The translations under genes were made by a program, and so were the position numbers. A stretch of 64,000 nt of DNA from Episyrphus balteatus. Lineage: Eukaryota > Arthropoda > Insecta > Diptera > Syrphidae. How positions within the stretch are numbered: position 1 is the first letter of the stretch; every line of letters starts with the position of its first letter. The stretch is from positions 53,210,094 through 53,274,093 of the forward strand of contig NC_079136.1 of the NCBI RefSeq assembly GCF_945859705.1, given 5' to 3'. The notes under the pieces were generated by a model that did not search any database, was not told the DNA's origin, and was given only the letters and a program-made list of their open reading frames with translations. Positions 1-12,074 of the stretch are shown here, piece after piece.

Positions 1-119
1 TATAAAACATGAAACTGTTAATTAATTTGCAGAAAAATGGCATATGAAATAAAAAATATTTTGATAAATTAACTATTTCTTATTATTAGGCAATGTTTTA
101 GTGAAAAAATTGTAAAAAA

Positions 120-308
120 CAAAAATCAATTATGAGCGGAGGAAGCAAAATACTGTTGCAAAGTCGGGATTTTTCGAAATTTCACAAAAACTGCATTAAA
201 TCGAAAACCGTAAGGATTTGGGATGAACAAGTTACCAAATTCTGAGAGTCCTAAAGTTGACCTATCAGCATATTTCGTTTGATCCATTACTTTTGGGACA
301 CCCTGTAT
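120..308. mobile_element. Transposon terminal fragment next to a tw splice donor
   Basis: The end TTTTGGGACACCCTGTATA (about 290-308) matches the common insect DNA-transposon terminus CAGGGTGTCCCAAAA in reverse. It lies about 9 bp from the exon-7 donor of tw (GTAAG at 313-317). A similar terminus begins a different insertion at 46291, and a diverged one lies at 29861. The opposite end of this fragment was not found, so it is probably a remnant; the left border is approximate. Confidence 0.4.
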
Positions 309-317
309 AGCACTTAC

Positions 318-3300
318 CTGCTGCTGTCGAGCTCCAACATTCTTCGGATATAAATGGTAATGCGAATGTAAATATCCTCCTCCAGTTTTATGGTTTTTAA
401 TGGTAACGACAGCGCCATATGCCACCTCGCGCGGCATACTAACATTGTACAATGAATTGCCAATGAGCCGGGACTGGAATGCTGAGCTATAAAAGCCGTC
501 ACCATTGCCGCTGCGATTCAACACCGACAAGTGGATGAAGAAGAACACCATGTATAAGAAAATTGGCCATAAAATTAATGCAAGAGCACGACAAAATGTT
601 TGCTTTATAGTTTCCACCTGATAAATAGAATCGCATTCAGTTTTCATTTTGGATCATCATCCCAGGAGTACACATATGTATAGCCATCATATTGACATCG
701 AAGGATGAGTATGTTCCATTTTATTGGGTTTTCCGGAGTCAAACATGAAAAAGATGATAAAATAAAATTAAGTTATGATCTTAAAAGATTTTAATCAAGA
801 GGCATAAAATTTCTAATATCTACTGGTATAAACAATTTTAATATTAAAAACGGATCTAATCAAACTTTATGATTTATGTAGTGTAATTTTGTGATCATGC
901 CAAAAATGTCTCGGTTCATCAATAAAAGAAGGATAATGCCAGCAAAAGGGTACAAAACTACTAATAAACATCGTTCTTTTTGGAAGCTAACTAGACCGAT
1001 TTTTGGAATAATTTTTGTAGGGCAAAAAATAAACGTACCTATATGTACCTAATTTCCATATACATAATAACTTAATTTGGAAAAGATTACTTTTCTCAAA
1101 AATGACTTTTAAGATTTTGGTAAAAAAAAAATCAGGTGGTTTTTTTTTAGACTTGAAATTTTAAGAAACTGTGTTCCGTATCATTTTTAAGGGTGCTTCC
1201 CATATAACCATTTTATTTCCAACTTTCTTGCTGTCCCGTTTAAAATAAATGTTCAAAAGCCTTCATTATTATACCTAAACTTTATAAATCAAGAACAAAA
1301 TTTAGTAAAAATACATTTTGAATTTTACTTTTTCGAAAAATCAATTTTTTTCCAAAATCGTGACATCCGATACCTATTAAGTTCATGGTTTTATGTATCT
1401 ATTGAAATTGATCAACAATTGCTTCAAAATTGTATACCAATTTTTAAATCTTTTTTCTTACAGAAAAAATTTGTAAAATTATATCTTCAAATGGCTTCAA
1501 AGATTTAGATTTTTTTAAATACATCTTATTAAAATAAATTAAGTTATTAATATGTTTTGAGCTCAAATTTAATTAAGAAGTCTTTTTCCGTTATACGAAA
1601 TATCATTTTAAATTTTCATATAAAAAGTTTTAAAATTTTAATACAAGTTAGTGCAACTCAGTCGTGCAATTCATTTTATTTTTTATGAGCGTTTAGCTGA
1701 AGAACATAAAATCATCCTCGAAGTTCGAAAAATAAATTGGTATGCCCTTTAAAGGGAAATAATGTTGATCGTAACCAGAGTTGGGGAGTAATCATTACAT
1801 TTGTAATTAATTACTAATTAATTACAATGCAATTACTAGTGGAGTAATTGCATTGTAATCGAATTACTTTCCCATTACAATGGAAATGTAATTCGAAATG
1901 CAATTACAATTAAATTACCGTGTAATTTTATTGTAATTAAAACGATGAAATTACAAAAGTAATTGCATTGTAATTAAAATTGTAATTTTAAAGTAATTAT
2001 ATTTTAAAAACAAAATAAAACCAAAATCTAAACCTTCAACATTTCAAAGAAAAACTATGCCACATGCCACATGTAAAGGGTGGACCTACAGGGATGGGAG
2101 TTGTACCCAAATGTAGGTTAGAGTCCCCGCTACCTATGGGCATCAAAAATTTTGTATTCATTTTTTTTCTTCAAAATTCCGATATAGTTGGAAGTTGGGG
2201 GCGCGAAAAAGCTTCTGGGAGCTGAACGCTTTGACCTAGAGACATGGGGGTGGTGCCATATGAAAGGTTATATTCTCAGCTACCCAATAGTGGTATAATC
2301 CGGTTTTTGGTTTTTGTTCAAAATTCCGAGATAATTGCGTTTGAAAGTTGGGGTAAAATTTTTTTTCGAAAAATCCCCGAACCTTTCAACGCTCCGCGAA
2401 GCTTAACCGCTTGAGAGCAATTTTTGGGAGTGATGCCAAATGATAGCTTGTGTCATGGGCCTACGCTTTGCACATTGTCAGATTTTTAAAAAATCATCTT
2501 CCATTTTAAACCACCGCATCATGCCTATTTTTTCAGAATCGGGCTTAACTTTTGTTTGACCTTTAAGTTCTCCCGGTTTGAAAACGCGTGCACCTACAGG
2601 GATAGGAGTTGTACCCAAATGTAGGTTGGAGTCCCCGCTACCTTTGGGCATCAAAAAAAAATTTTTCATTTTTTTCAAAATTCCGAGATATAGTATGTGG
2701 CAAGTTGCAAGTTCCATGTAGTTGCAAGTTCCATGTAGCAAGTTGCATGTGGCAAGTTTCATGTGGCAAGTTGCATGTGGCAAGTTGCATGTGGCAAGTT
2801 GCATGTGGCAAGTTGCATGTGGCAAGTTGCATGTGGCAAGTTGCATGTGGCAAGTTGCATGTGGCAAGTTCCATGTGTTGCATGTGCCAAGTTGCATGTG
2901 GGAAATTGCATGTAGCAAGTTGCAAAGCTATTGTTCCTGATGTACAACACAATACTTCAACCGTCGTCGCTCCCATTGAAAGATTTTCTTCATTTGCGGG
3001 CATAATAAATGCGCTGCGGTGAAATAAGTTATCGGACACAAACTTTGAAAAGTTTGTTTTGCTTAAAGCAATAATAAATTACCAGTAATTTTACTGTAAC
3101 TTTTCGCGTAATATGATAATTGCTGTGTCTTATTATTCTCGTGATCCAGATCAAATCATATTGTTTTCATTTCTCTTACAAAAAAAAGCAGGATCTTGCT
3201 TTGTTATTGTATAGCTAACAAATAAAATGATCTGATCTAGATCACGGGAATAATAAAACACAGCTAATATTAATTAATTTATTGAATGATTTTGTTTCAT

Positions 3301-6300
3301 TTGACTAAAATAAAATGTTTAATTTAATTTAGAAATTAATTTCAGAGTTTCAATTACAATATAATTACTTAAAAATTCCAAAATATTTAATTACAATGCA
3401 ATTACTTTTGTAATTTCATAATGTAATTACAATAAAATTACACGGTAATTTAATTGTAATTGCATTTCGAATTACATTTCCATTGTAATGGGAAAGTAAT
3501 TCGATTACAATGCAATTACCCTGTAATTACATGTAATGTAATTAACGATTCGATTACCCAACTCTGATCGTAACATAAAAATAAAGCTTAAAAATAAAGT
3601 CGTTTGCAACTTATCAAAGATTGATTTTTCAAAAAAAAAAAAAAAAAAAATAAAATGGATTTTCTATTAATTAAAACAATTAGATATTTTTTTATATTTA
3701 ATTTTGTTCTTGATTTTGTACAAAAATTTCCGTTGAAATTAATTACTCCGTTTACGAAAAAGTCATACAGCAAGAAAGCTATTTTATTGAAGGTACCGTT
3801 AAGAAAGCAAGACCTAATTTGCCAAATATAATATTTTATTAAAAAAAAATTCTGCCACTACCTATTTTTTAGAACATTCTTAAAGCTTTCTTGAACTTTT
3901 TACCGGAAGCTTTCTTGGTCTTATGTTTCGGTTATCAAAGCAATAGCTGAAAGAACATATTTCAAACTGAAAAAGAGGTCAGTTTTGTCTATAGAAAGTA
4001 AAAAAAACTTAAAATTTTAAAAAAAGGTGACTAGGTTTTGAAGGCTGAAACATTCTATGATTCAAAGTTTTTGAGATCTTCCTGTTTGCGAATTCTTCAT
4101 TATTCGATAATAGCATAGAAAATACGTATAACCCATATAAATTGTAAACGTTATGGAATAAAGATTATATGTCCCTCTTTTTTTCTAAAGATTTTATTAT
4201 ATAAAACAATTTTTTTTAAATTTTGGTTAAAAGTCAAACATCATTGTACTTTTTAGTTAGCTTTAAGAAAATGGTTTTTTATAAATCATTTAATTTTACA
4301 GACTTGGACATTTTTCTTCGCACGGACTATCGAATGTGAAAACATAGGTTTTTAATGAAAAAGGGATGAAAACTACCAAAAAAATGCATTACTAAAAATT
4401 TAAGTTTTGGAAGCCACATGCTTCATAACAAAAAAGTCCATATTTTATTTGATGTGGGCTTTTTTTTAAAGAATATATTTTTGACGTGATAATGATAACG
4501 TCTTATAAATCGATGAACCATGGCAGCCACCACAAAAAAGTGAGGCCATTTTCTAACGTTCCACCCTCGCACTTTCGCAGTGCGGCAAAAATTTCAATTA
4601 AAAATGAACTATTAGAGATACAAAAATTTTCTATAGCTTATTTGAAAGATAACAAAGATAATAAAGTTAAATACATTTGAAGGATTTTACAAAATTCCAT
4701 CTTTTAATAGGGTAAAAAGGGGTAAAACAAAATTTCAAAAAATTGCCTATTTTCTAAACGCGACAATGTAAAGAGTTGAATTTTTTTTTAAGCAATAGAT
4801 AAATTTATTTATACCACGCTATTAATGGTTTTCTAAAACTAAAACATGAGGCAGACCTTTGACAAATGAGTGATTATAGGTAGGGGAATTTTTTTTTGAC
4901 AATTTGAAAAATGTCATTCGAAAGATAATAAAAAAAGTTAGGGGTATGATACAGATTTTTTTTAAGTCACTGCGTTTCGAAATATGAATTTTTGAAATAC
5001 ACCTACTTATTTTGGGGTATTTTTGGGTGAGTTTTTAATTTTTTTTACCATTCAAAAAATCTCAAGCTTATAGAACATGTAGTCTATGACTGTGCGCATA
5101 CATGCGCAAAAAATTGGTATTTCAAAATGGTTTTTGACCGAATAACGGGAAAATAATTTTTTTTCTCCCAAGTTTTTTTACCTTTTATAACCGTTTTTTA
5201 TTTTTATCTTTTTTTCTTCAACAGATAAATAAATGAAATTTATATTGTAGATAGATAATAGACAAGACTATATTCGTGCAAAATTTTAATCAATTTTGTC
5301 GTCACAATTTTGAGATAACGGTAAAATAAAGTTTTATTATTCAACAGGTTCTATTTTTTTATCTAAAAAAATACAAATTTTATTTTACTTTATTGAGCAT
5401 TCTGATGATGTTACCTTTCATTTGGTATATCACACATAACTGTACATTCACTACAAGCTACACAATATTAAATTAAAAAACTTGCGAAATACCTCAAAAC
5501 GTCATATGAAAGGTGAAATTATAAGCTTTTACATGATATAAAATTTTTTGTAGGTTGTCTAAAAAAAATTGATTCAATAGCGTGATAACATAAAATTACA
5601 TATATGTTTTTTTTTTTTGCTTTTTTTGATGAAAATTGTTGGAGTTGAAAAAATTCTAGCTCTTTTTGTAGATGCCTAATAGACATGATCGAATGAAGCA
5701 ATAAGCTTTCAGGTGGTATAAAATTTATTATGGGTTGTTATATCAAAAAAATGAAATTTTGGGTGATGGAAATGATTTTTTCACTTTTTTCATAAGAAAT
5801 GATTGTTTTTAATAAATTATTTTAATACTTTTTGAGCATTGTAAAAATTTAAAAATGGTTTTATTATTTTGAAGAAATATTTGGCTTTTTAACGGTATAA
5901 TTTTTTTTTGTAAGCTTTTAAAATAAAAAATTAACATAATGAGAAAAAAAAGGGTAATTTTTTTTAGCTCATTTCTCGATTTTATAGAATCTCTTATTTA
6001 TTAAAAATTCACTTGCATTGCTAACAATTCACAAATCTTTTTAAGGCCAGACTCGAAATTATTTACTTCTGCGTATCTTAACCTCGACATCATATTAGTA
6101 GATCAGGTCCCCATCAATTTGTGTGATGCATTTCAAAAAATTTCCTTGAAAAAAATATACCAGCACTAAAATATCTACCGCTATCGTCAAAAAGACTTAA
6201 TAGAAATTTTTAAAACAAATATAATTTTGTAAACTAACTTTATCATTTACCTCAAAACAAATAAAGAATTATGTACAAATAAAATTATTGACTTAATATG

Positions 6301-9300
6301 CACTGTTTTAAAATAAAAATAAAAAAAAATTATACTCACGAGAGGTTTGTCCAAGTCACCAAGTATAACCCAAAGCTCACTAACCGTATGAAAGCCAACC
6401 AACAAAACAATGAAAAGGCCAACAAATTTCACACTTATTGTACAAGCTAACATCGTGCCCGTAAAATACAACCAACACCACCACCTCAATGTGTATGACT
6501 CGCCACTTCTTGTCACCTTAGAGATCTTAACCATGCCCCACACAGAGGCAACCATGAAGCACAATAATATCGGATCCAGCAGGATGTACTGGTTGAGGGT
6601 GATGAGTCCCACGTCTGTGAATGACCGGAAACGAATTACACACCACATCGAGTTGAAGTAGTAGTTAGTCGCTCAAATAGAAGTATCTTACCGAAAATTA
6701 AATAGGCTGTCGCCACAAGGGCTGCCTCATTGGATCCGGTAAGGTCGTGTACGGTGTCGAAGGCCATCGGAACGATAAGGGCTCCCAAAGTGGTGCAGAA
6801 CTGTAAAATTGATGGCCATGACCATTAATATGAAAATAAGTATAGATCCGGTCGACCGAACTCTCTACACCTCTCCGACCGATAGAGAGAGAAAGACAGA
6901 ATCTAAAATTAAATCTTACGTAACGCATTCCTTCGTAACGAGTGCTATTGTACTTATCGCCAGGTTTATCGAAAGGGTAGGTGCCATTGTATCCGGTCAG
7001 GTAGCCAGATAGGCCAATTAACATCTGAAATTGTATTTTCAAGTTTGTATTAAATTTTTTGTGTAAATGCAAATGTTAAGGGTTAATGGAAATATTTTCC
7101 AAATGGGGGTTGTAGTTTGTAGAGGGTGCTTGTGGATACAGCCTTGATGATGATGCCTACCTTGCCAAGGGGTGGATGGACGTCAAAGAAAAACGTCCGG
7201 TTGATGTACCAACTGCCCATTTTTCCGAAATGGGTTTCGTCCCAGCTGAAAGATGATTGTAAAATGATAAAATAATGAGAAATCGATTTTTACGAACTGA
7301 CTATAGAGCAGATGAGTATTATTGTAGGTTTCGACAAAACGGAAATGGAAAGTTGAATGTTGACATTGGTGTAACGATATGATTATTTAATAAGGGTGAG
7401 ATGGGGTTTCACTTTTTCGTATTGATATTCGTGTCACGAATGTCTATTTCTGTGTCAAAAAGTTATAAAATTTGATTATGTTTGGGGGTGACACGATTTT
7501 TTTTTTTTTGATGATGGCTCATTTGAAGTTATACATAGGCTTTAATGAACTTAAAGTTTAATAATGTTGCTGAACTTTTAACATTGTAAGAATGAAAATT
7601 TATGTAGTGGAATTATTAGGCTTTTAGTTTTTTATTGTTTTGTTAGGTCTGATTGTAAGGGACTGTACCTTAATAAAAAAAATTATTTTCCAAGTGCAAT
7701 AAAAGTCTATGCTAAAAACCATGCTGAAGATTGAAGGAAGGGTTAAAAAAAATCTTTTCTTAATGCATTTTTGACATTACAAATTTATTTTTAATTTCTT
7801 AAAAAACAATTTTACTGTTGGAATTTCTTTCTTTTTTAACATTAGCTTTTTATTTTCCATTTTTTTTTTTTTTTTATTTGTGTTTTTTTTTATTTAGCCC
7901 TGATTTTTCAATCGTCAGAAGAATAAATATAAAAAAAAACTTTTATTCCTAGTAATAAGCTCTGACTGAGGTTTATCTGACTATTGAAAATTTGGAGCTT
8001 AATGATTTTTTTTAGAACAGCATACCAATTCCTTCATTCATTTTTAAAATGTTTGAAATTTTTTATATACAAAAAATTATTTAAAAAAAATTGCGTTAAG
8101 ACAAAAAATCAAAATATTTTTTTGTAAAACATGAATTATTCAAATGCAACACTTTGTTTGAAGAATGAAACCTTTGAAAATGGTGTTTTCATAATTATTT
8201 TAAAAACAAAAGTTGGTAAATTTTCTATAGGTATATTTTTTAAAACAAATTTCTTTTAAGAATAAAACTAAATTTTTTCTTTTATTAATGTTAACATAAA
8301 ACATTCTAGGTACTAACTTTTTTATGACTGTACGTTGGCGTGTGATTGTTTTCAATGCTTTGTTGCTCAAATTTATATAACATTGTTAAACAAAAAATAA
8401 AATGCACGAAAATCGTTAAAAAAAAAAACAATTGTTTGTATATAAAAATTTTACAAAATTTTTCAATTTAAAAGTTTTTATGTATGTCATTTTTAAGAAA
8501 ATATTATTCAACACATAAAAACGAAGTTTCAATAAAATTCATCAAGTCATTTTCAAAAAATTGATTTTTGAAAAAAGAATTTGAAATATTTTTAAAAAAT
8601 CCAAAAAAATGTGTTTTTTGAAATTTTTATATATGTAACATATATTTTAAAGTTTCTGTACAAAAATTTAGGTTGAAATAAGCTATGTCGTTAACGAGGA
8701 ATTCATATATAATAAAAAAAAACTTTCTGTGGCAGGTACCGTTCATAACGGTACAAAAATTTTTTTTTTTATTTCAAAAGTTGGTAAATTTTCTATTTCC
8801 GTTGTATGACAGTAACCGTTAGTTTTGGTCCTAAAAAAAATAAAATGTATTCTCTGTCTAGGGAATCACCCAAAACTATTTACCATGAAGGTTGAAGAAA
8901 ATCGCTCAAGTAGATTAGGTCGTAGCTCGACAGACGGACAGACAGAATTGCTGGACATACTTTTTCGCATTCTCCATCATCGTAATGTCATGTAAGATAA
9001 TTGTAATCTCGAGTTCGATTTTTTTCCGAATTCGAACTTGCCCTATTGCTATAGTACCTACCTCTACCTACATAATATCACAAGTAAAAATAAACATTTA
9101 TACATAAGATTCATGCAAGTGAATATAAAAGATTGAATTATTTAAGACCATTTTCATAACGAATATTAAATGTTTAAGTTAAACATTTTCAATTAATTGA
9201 TTTTATTATACTTCCTTAAATGGCAATAAGTGATAGTTAGAAGAAGTAATCACATCAACGTCGATAGATTCAGTAAAACCAAACCAATAGAAAATATACC

Positions 9301-9935
9301 ACCTCCTTTCTTACTTTTGTCTAATTACTTTCAAACAAGTTGATAGTTGAGACACTTTTCTTTTAATCTACCATAAGAGAATATAAAATAATTGCTAGAA
9401 TATTAAATTAAACAAAAAATTATTTCCTATTTATGATATTCCAACCGGCATTTCGCTACGTTTTCCATAAATATCCGATACAAATGTAAATAAGATGTAA
9501 AAATATTCTTTGTTCTTAGCCTTTAATACTAAACTAATAACAACAATGTTCGAAAACTAGGTCAACTATTTCCGCATACAAAACAAGCTTTATAATCAAA
9601 CAAAAAATCTCTTACCATACATGATCAGGTTCGGTGACCTTATAATATCTCGTTGCAGCAGTCAAAACTATTACAGCACCAAAAATCACCCACCAATTTC
9701 TAAAAACAAAACACATATTAAATAAAGGAAATTTAAAAATATCTTCAATCACTTGAAACACGGAAATAAGAAATTTATTTAAAGAATAAAAGTTTTTTGC
9801 TCAGCTCTTTTGTTTCATTGATTTCTATGAAAATTCTTACAATTTTTCGATATCTTTCTCGCTTTTAATTAAAGATTTTTCATAATTTCGATGTTTTGAT
9901 GAGTTTTCACTCTTTCTATCACTTTTATTGCACAT
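318..9935 (-). CDS. tw: Protein O-mannosyltransferase 2 (POMT2/twisted), N-terminal 351 codons, 7 exons, 3' end outside window
   Basis: POMT2 is a GT39 multi-pass ER enzyme that, with POMT1, moves mannose from dolichyl-phosphate-mannose to Ser/Thr of dystroglycan-type substrates (family knowledge). Exons on the minus strand, 5' to 3': 9935-9841, 9699-9616, 7245-7161, 7024-6920, 6800-6692, 6614-6340, 617-318. All have AG/GT borders and keep one frame (1053 nt). Residues 33-50 (starting NWWVIFGAV) form the first membrane segment. Residues 61-66 read WDETHF, the luminal loop with the family's Asp-Glu pair (62-63), followed by DVHPPLGK (ending at 88). Hydrophobic helices follow, including ISVKFVGLFIVLLVG. 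Exon 7 carries NRSGNGDGFYSSAFQ and the first MIR motif, YLHSHYHLYP (323-332). ATG 9935 is the only Met before the first helix. The C-terminal MIR repeats and helices lie beyond base 1. Family identity is secure; the exon joins are inferred from splice signals and similarity. Confidence 0.95.
618..1775. other. tw intron 6, distal part: A+T-rich, no gene
   Basis: Intronic DNA between tw exon 7 and the hAT insertion. There are no coding signals. The stretch from about 1,200 to 1,650 has the A/T-run texture and short phrases of the repeat family at 8.5 and 36.8 kb, but it is too diverged to delimit. The last 8 bp (1768-1775, ATCGTAAC) are the left target-site duplication of the next element. Confidence 0.5.
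2085..2665. repeat. Module with ~503-bp period, also present inverted at ~46.68-47.19 kb
   Basis: The segment around ACCTACAGGGATGGGAGTTG (2087) recurs at about 2590 with few changes, giving a period near 503 bp. The intervening sequence is found in reverse orientation at about 47,190-46,680, with phrases such as GAGACATGGGGGTGGTGCCA and GCTCTCAAGCGGTTTAG-type segments in matching order. This suggests a short tandem or satellite-like module carried inside two unrelated transposons. Borders are by eye. Confidence 0.6.
2695..2925. repeat. 14-bp minisatellite, unit GTTGCATGTGGCAA, ~16 copies
   Basis: From about 2760 to 2865 the 14-bp unit is essentially perfect. The edges are degenerate (TTCC or TTTC for TTGC, TAGCAA for TGGCAA). 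The unit is partly self-complementary (TTGC and GCAA). Because 14 is not a multiple of three, every frame on both strands reads through it as Cys/His-rich peptides (for example HATCHMQLATCN); these are repeat artefacts, not proteins. Confidence 0.9.
3121..3264. mobile_element. Nested MITE-like inverted repeat inside the hAT element
   Basis: Arms of about 42 bp face each other: GCTGTGTCTTATTATTCTCG starting at 3122 and its near reverse complement ending at 3264 (CACAGC). Both arms contain GATCCAGATC/GATCTAGATC. The spacer of about 60 bp has no coding capacity. Target duplications were not clear. It must have inserted after, or been captured by, the enclosing hAT element. Confidence 0.6.
4470..5960. 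repeat. Dispersed repeat family copy (homologous to 38.2-39.3 kb)
   Basis: It opens with GACGTGATAATGATAACGTC and a segment through GTGCGGCAAAAATTT that recurs at 38,205-38,315. Similarity continues through a region with TATTTTGGGGTATTTTTGGG-like sequence and then a part shared with the HINE-like family at 44.6-45.4 kb (AAGCTTTTACATGATATAAA, GATGAAAATTGTTGG). Many indels separate the copies and there is no open frame of interest, so this is an old non-coding repeat within tw intron 6. The class is not recognised. Confidence 0.55.
8480..9080. repeat. Dispersed repeat copy with short CAGA tract (homologous to 36.8-37.6 kb)
   Basis: It contains the perfect palindrome GTACCGTTCATAACGGTAC (8736-8754), then AGTTTTGGTC, a TAGGGAATCACCcaAAAC segment, a short GACAGACGGACAGACAG tract, and the end block ATTCTCCATCATCGTAATGT with CTCGAGTTCGATTTTTTTC. 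The same order of blocks occurs at 36.8-37.6 kb. It lies in tw intron 2. No coding sequence is seen; the class is unknown. Confidence 0.65.
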
Positions 9936-12074
9936 TTTGCTTAGAGAATATAGAGAATATAATATTTAACAATAAAATAAATAAATCTTATAAAATTAAC
10001 AAATTTAATAAACAGAAGAATATTCACTTCGTTAGCGGAACATAATTTCTTATTAATGACAACCAAGACAATGACGACGTGTCTCATTCAATATGAATGT
10101 GATCAGCTGAAGTTGCTGCAAGTTTGCTTCTTGGAATCTTAATGAAAGAAATCAAAGAAAGAATTGGAATTCGAAAAAAAACTTGTTCTTTTATTGGAAG
10201 TTGGAAAGTAGAGAAGAAAATAAAAACAAAAATCATTTGGGTGAGAGCGAGTAGAGAATAAATACATTCTAGTGTGAGCTCTTTGGCTTATGAGAGCGAT
10301 CCAGAAGCACGTGTAATATAAGAATCGGTTATTCTATTTTTGTTTATGTTTACCTCTTAGAATTTGGAGTTTTTAAATTTTGTTTTGCTTTGGTTTTTTT
10401 TCTGTTGGTGCATAATTGACCAGCAATGCCAGATGAAAGTTTAAATTACTTTGAAAAAAAAAGAAGAACAAAATTCCAAAAAAAATTTTCGTTAAGAAAA
10501 ATGGTCCTTTACAAAGAAGATGATAATATGATTGCAACAATAGCGGCACAAAAAAATGTATTCTTTATTTTACAAGTTTGAACTTAATTGCGTTATAGTT
10601 CACACAAATATATAAATCAAAATCTTGAGAGCTGTTTTTTAGAAAGGCCTGTTTTAAAATTTTAATTAAGTACCTACCTAAAACAACTCAACTTCTTTCG
10701 TAGGGAATCGCCAAAAAATCCTTAATTAACTAATTTTGAAAAAAAACCTTTAGTAGTTTGGACTGTAGATCGAAAAAGATTCATACAGGCACACAGCCAG
10801 AATCAGGCATAAAATTGCGGGACCCAAAATTCTGCAAATGCATTATTCTACAATAACTCCAATCTGCAAACCATATGCGCACATAAACTGAGTAGAAACT
10901 TAACTTTAAAAAGAAAAATTGTTTTGGTACTGAAAACAAGACATCAAAATATTAGACAAGAAAAACAACATATCCACCCGCTACACATTGGAAAGTCGGC
11001 GCATCTAGTAGAAAATGAACCAAACAATAAACCATCAAGAAGACATCGATAATATCAGCTGCCATTAATTAAAGTCAGTGATAGTAAATTATGACAATAA
11101 CTCTAAGTTTTTGTTGTAGTGTTTTGTTTAATTTTTTTTATGTTAATTTATTAAATCCATTAATTTAAAAACAAAAACAAAAACAATAAAAATGTACTAA
11201 ATTTTCAATTTCACCTCTAAGTAAGTTCTTACATAAAAATTTAAATAAATACTCCTTATGTATCTAATTATAATTGTATTTTTGGTTACAAATAAAAAAA
11301 ACCCTGAGGAAGCTAGAAAGAAACCGGCGACACGTAAGATAGCAAAAAGATGAATTAATGTTTTATTAATTGCATCCAAAAATAAAGATCATTAAAGCCC
11401 AATTACAACATACAACTTTAAAGTTCAATCACATGATCAAAAATTCACATATAAGTGTGTATATTATTTTTCACTATCAAAATAATTTGTATGTGATTAT
11501 TTACAGAATTTTGAAATACAGAATTTTGAATTAACATAATTTTAAAATACAGAATTTTGGAACATACAGAATTTGTACCCCATTTTTTATTTTGATATTT
11601 TTTGTATTGGAGAGAATGTAATCATCCCAAATACAAATTTTAACAAAAATTGGCAAAAAAAAAAATTGAAAAATACAAAGATTTAAATAAAACTTTTATT
11701 TTTTGAAAAAAAAAATCAAGCAACCAGAGCCAGTTTTTTAAATCAACCCCGATTTTTGCATAATTCTTACGAAACACGGCTAATATAACCAGACTTGAAT
11801 GGCCTTACTGACTGATTGTGAGACGATCTTATTATTCTATACCTATTCAACATCACTACTACTTTTTAGTTTTTTTTATTTTGCTGAAATAATATTTCCT
11901 GGCAATATTGTTATTTTCTCTAATTGAAATGGCTATTATCTCCTTAGCTATTGTAGCGCTAGTATATGCTATATGAAACTAAATCAGGTTTAAGAAATGG
12001 CTTCTTATTTCATGTTCAAACCGAAAAGTAAAACTATATTATTTATTGACAGTTAGATGTCACTGAAGTTTATG

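Larger units (their letters stand above)
1776..3566. mobile_element. Non-autonomous hAT-type transposon, 1791 bp, with perfect 8-bp TSD
   Basis: The ends are CAGAGTTGGG at 1776 and CCCAACTCTG ending at 3566, flanked on both sides by ATCGTAAC (1768-1775 and 3567-3574). An 8-bp duplication with CAG-type termini is the hAT signature. Each arm of about 200 bp is built from reiterated GTAATT/AATTAC motifs forming a long imperfect inverted repeat (about 1776-2000 and 3345-3566), a pattern expected of subterminal transposase-binding sites. No transposase frame is present, so it must be mobilised in trans. The interior is a mosaic: two copies of a module of about 75 bp, a 14-bp minisatellite and a nested small inverted-repeat element. 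It sits in tw intron 6. Confidence 0.85.

Noticed and set aside
2478..3039. Cys/His/Met-rich open frames on both strands
   Set aside because: They are translations of the 14-bp minisatellite; the same peptide phrases occur in several frames.
6698..7072. 124-codon minus-strand frame treated as one protein
   Set aside because: It mixes tw exon 4 with intron and an out-of-frame read of exon 5; the true structure is spliced.
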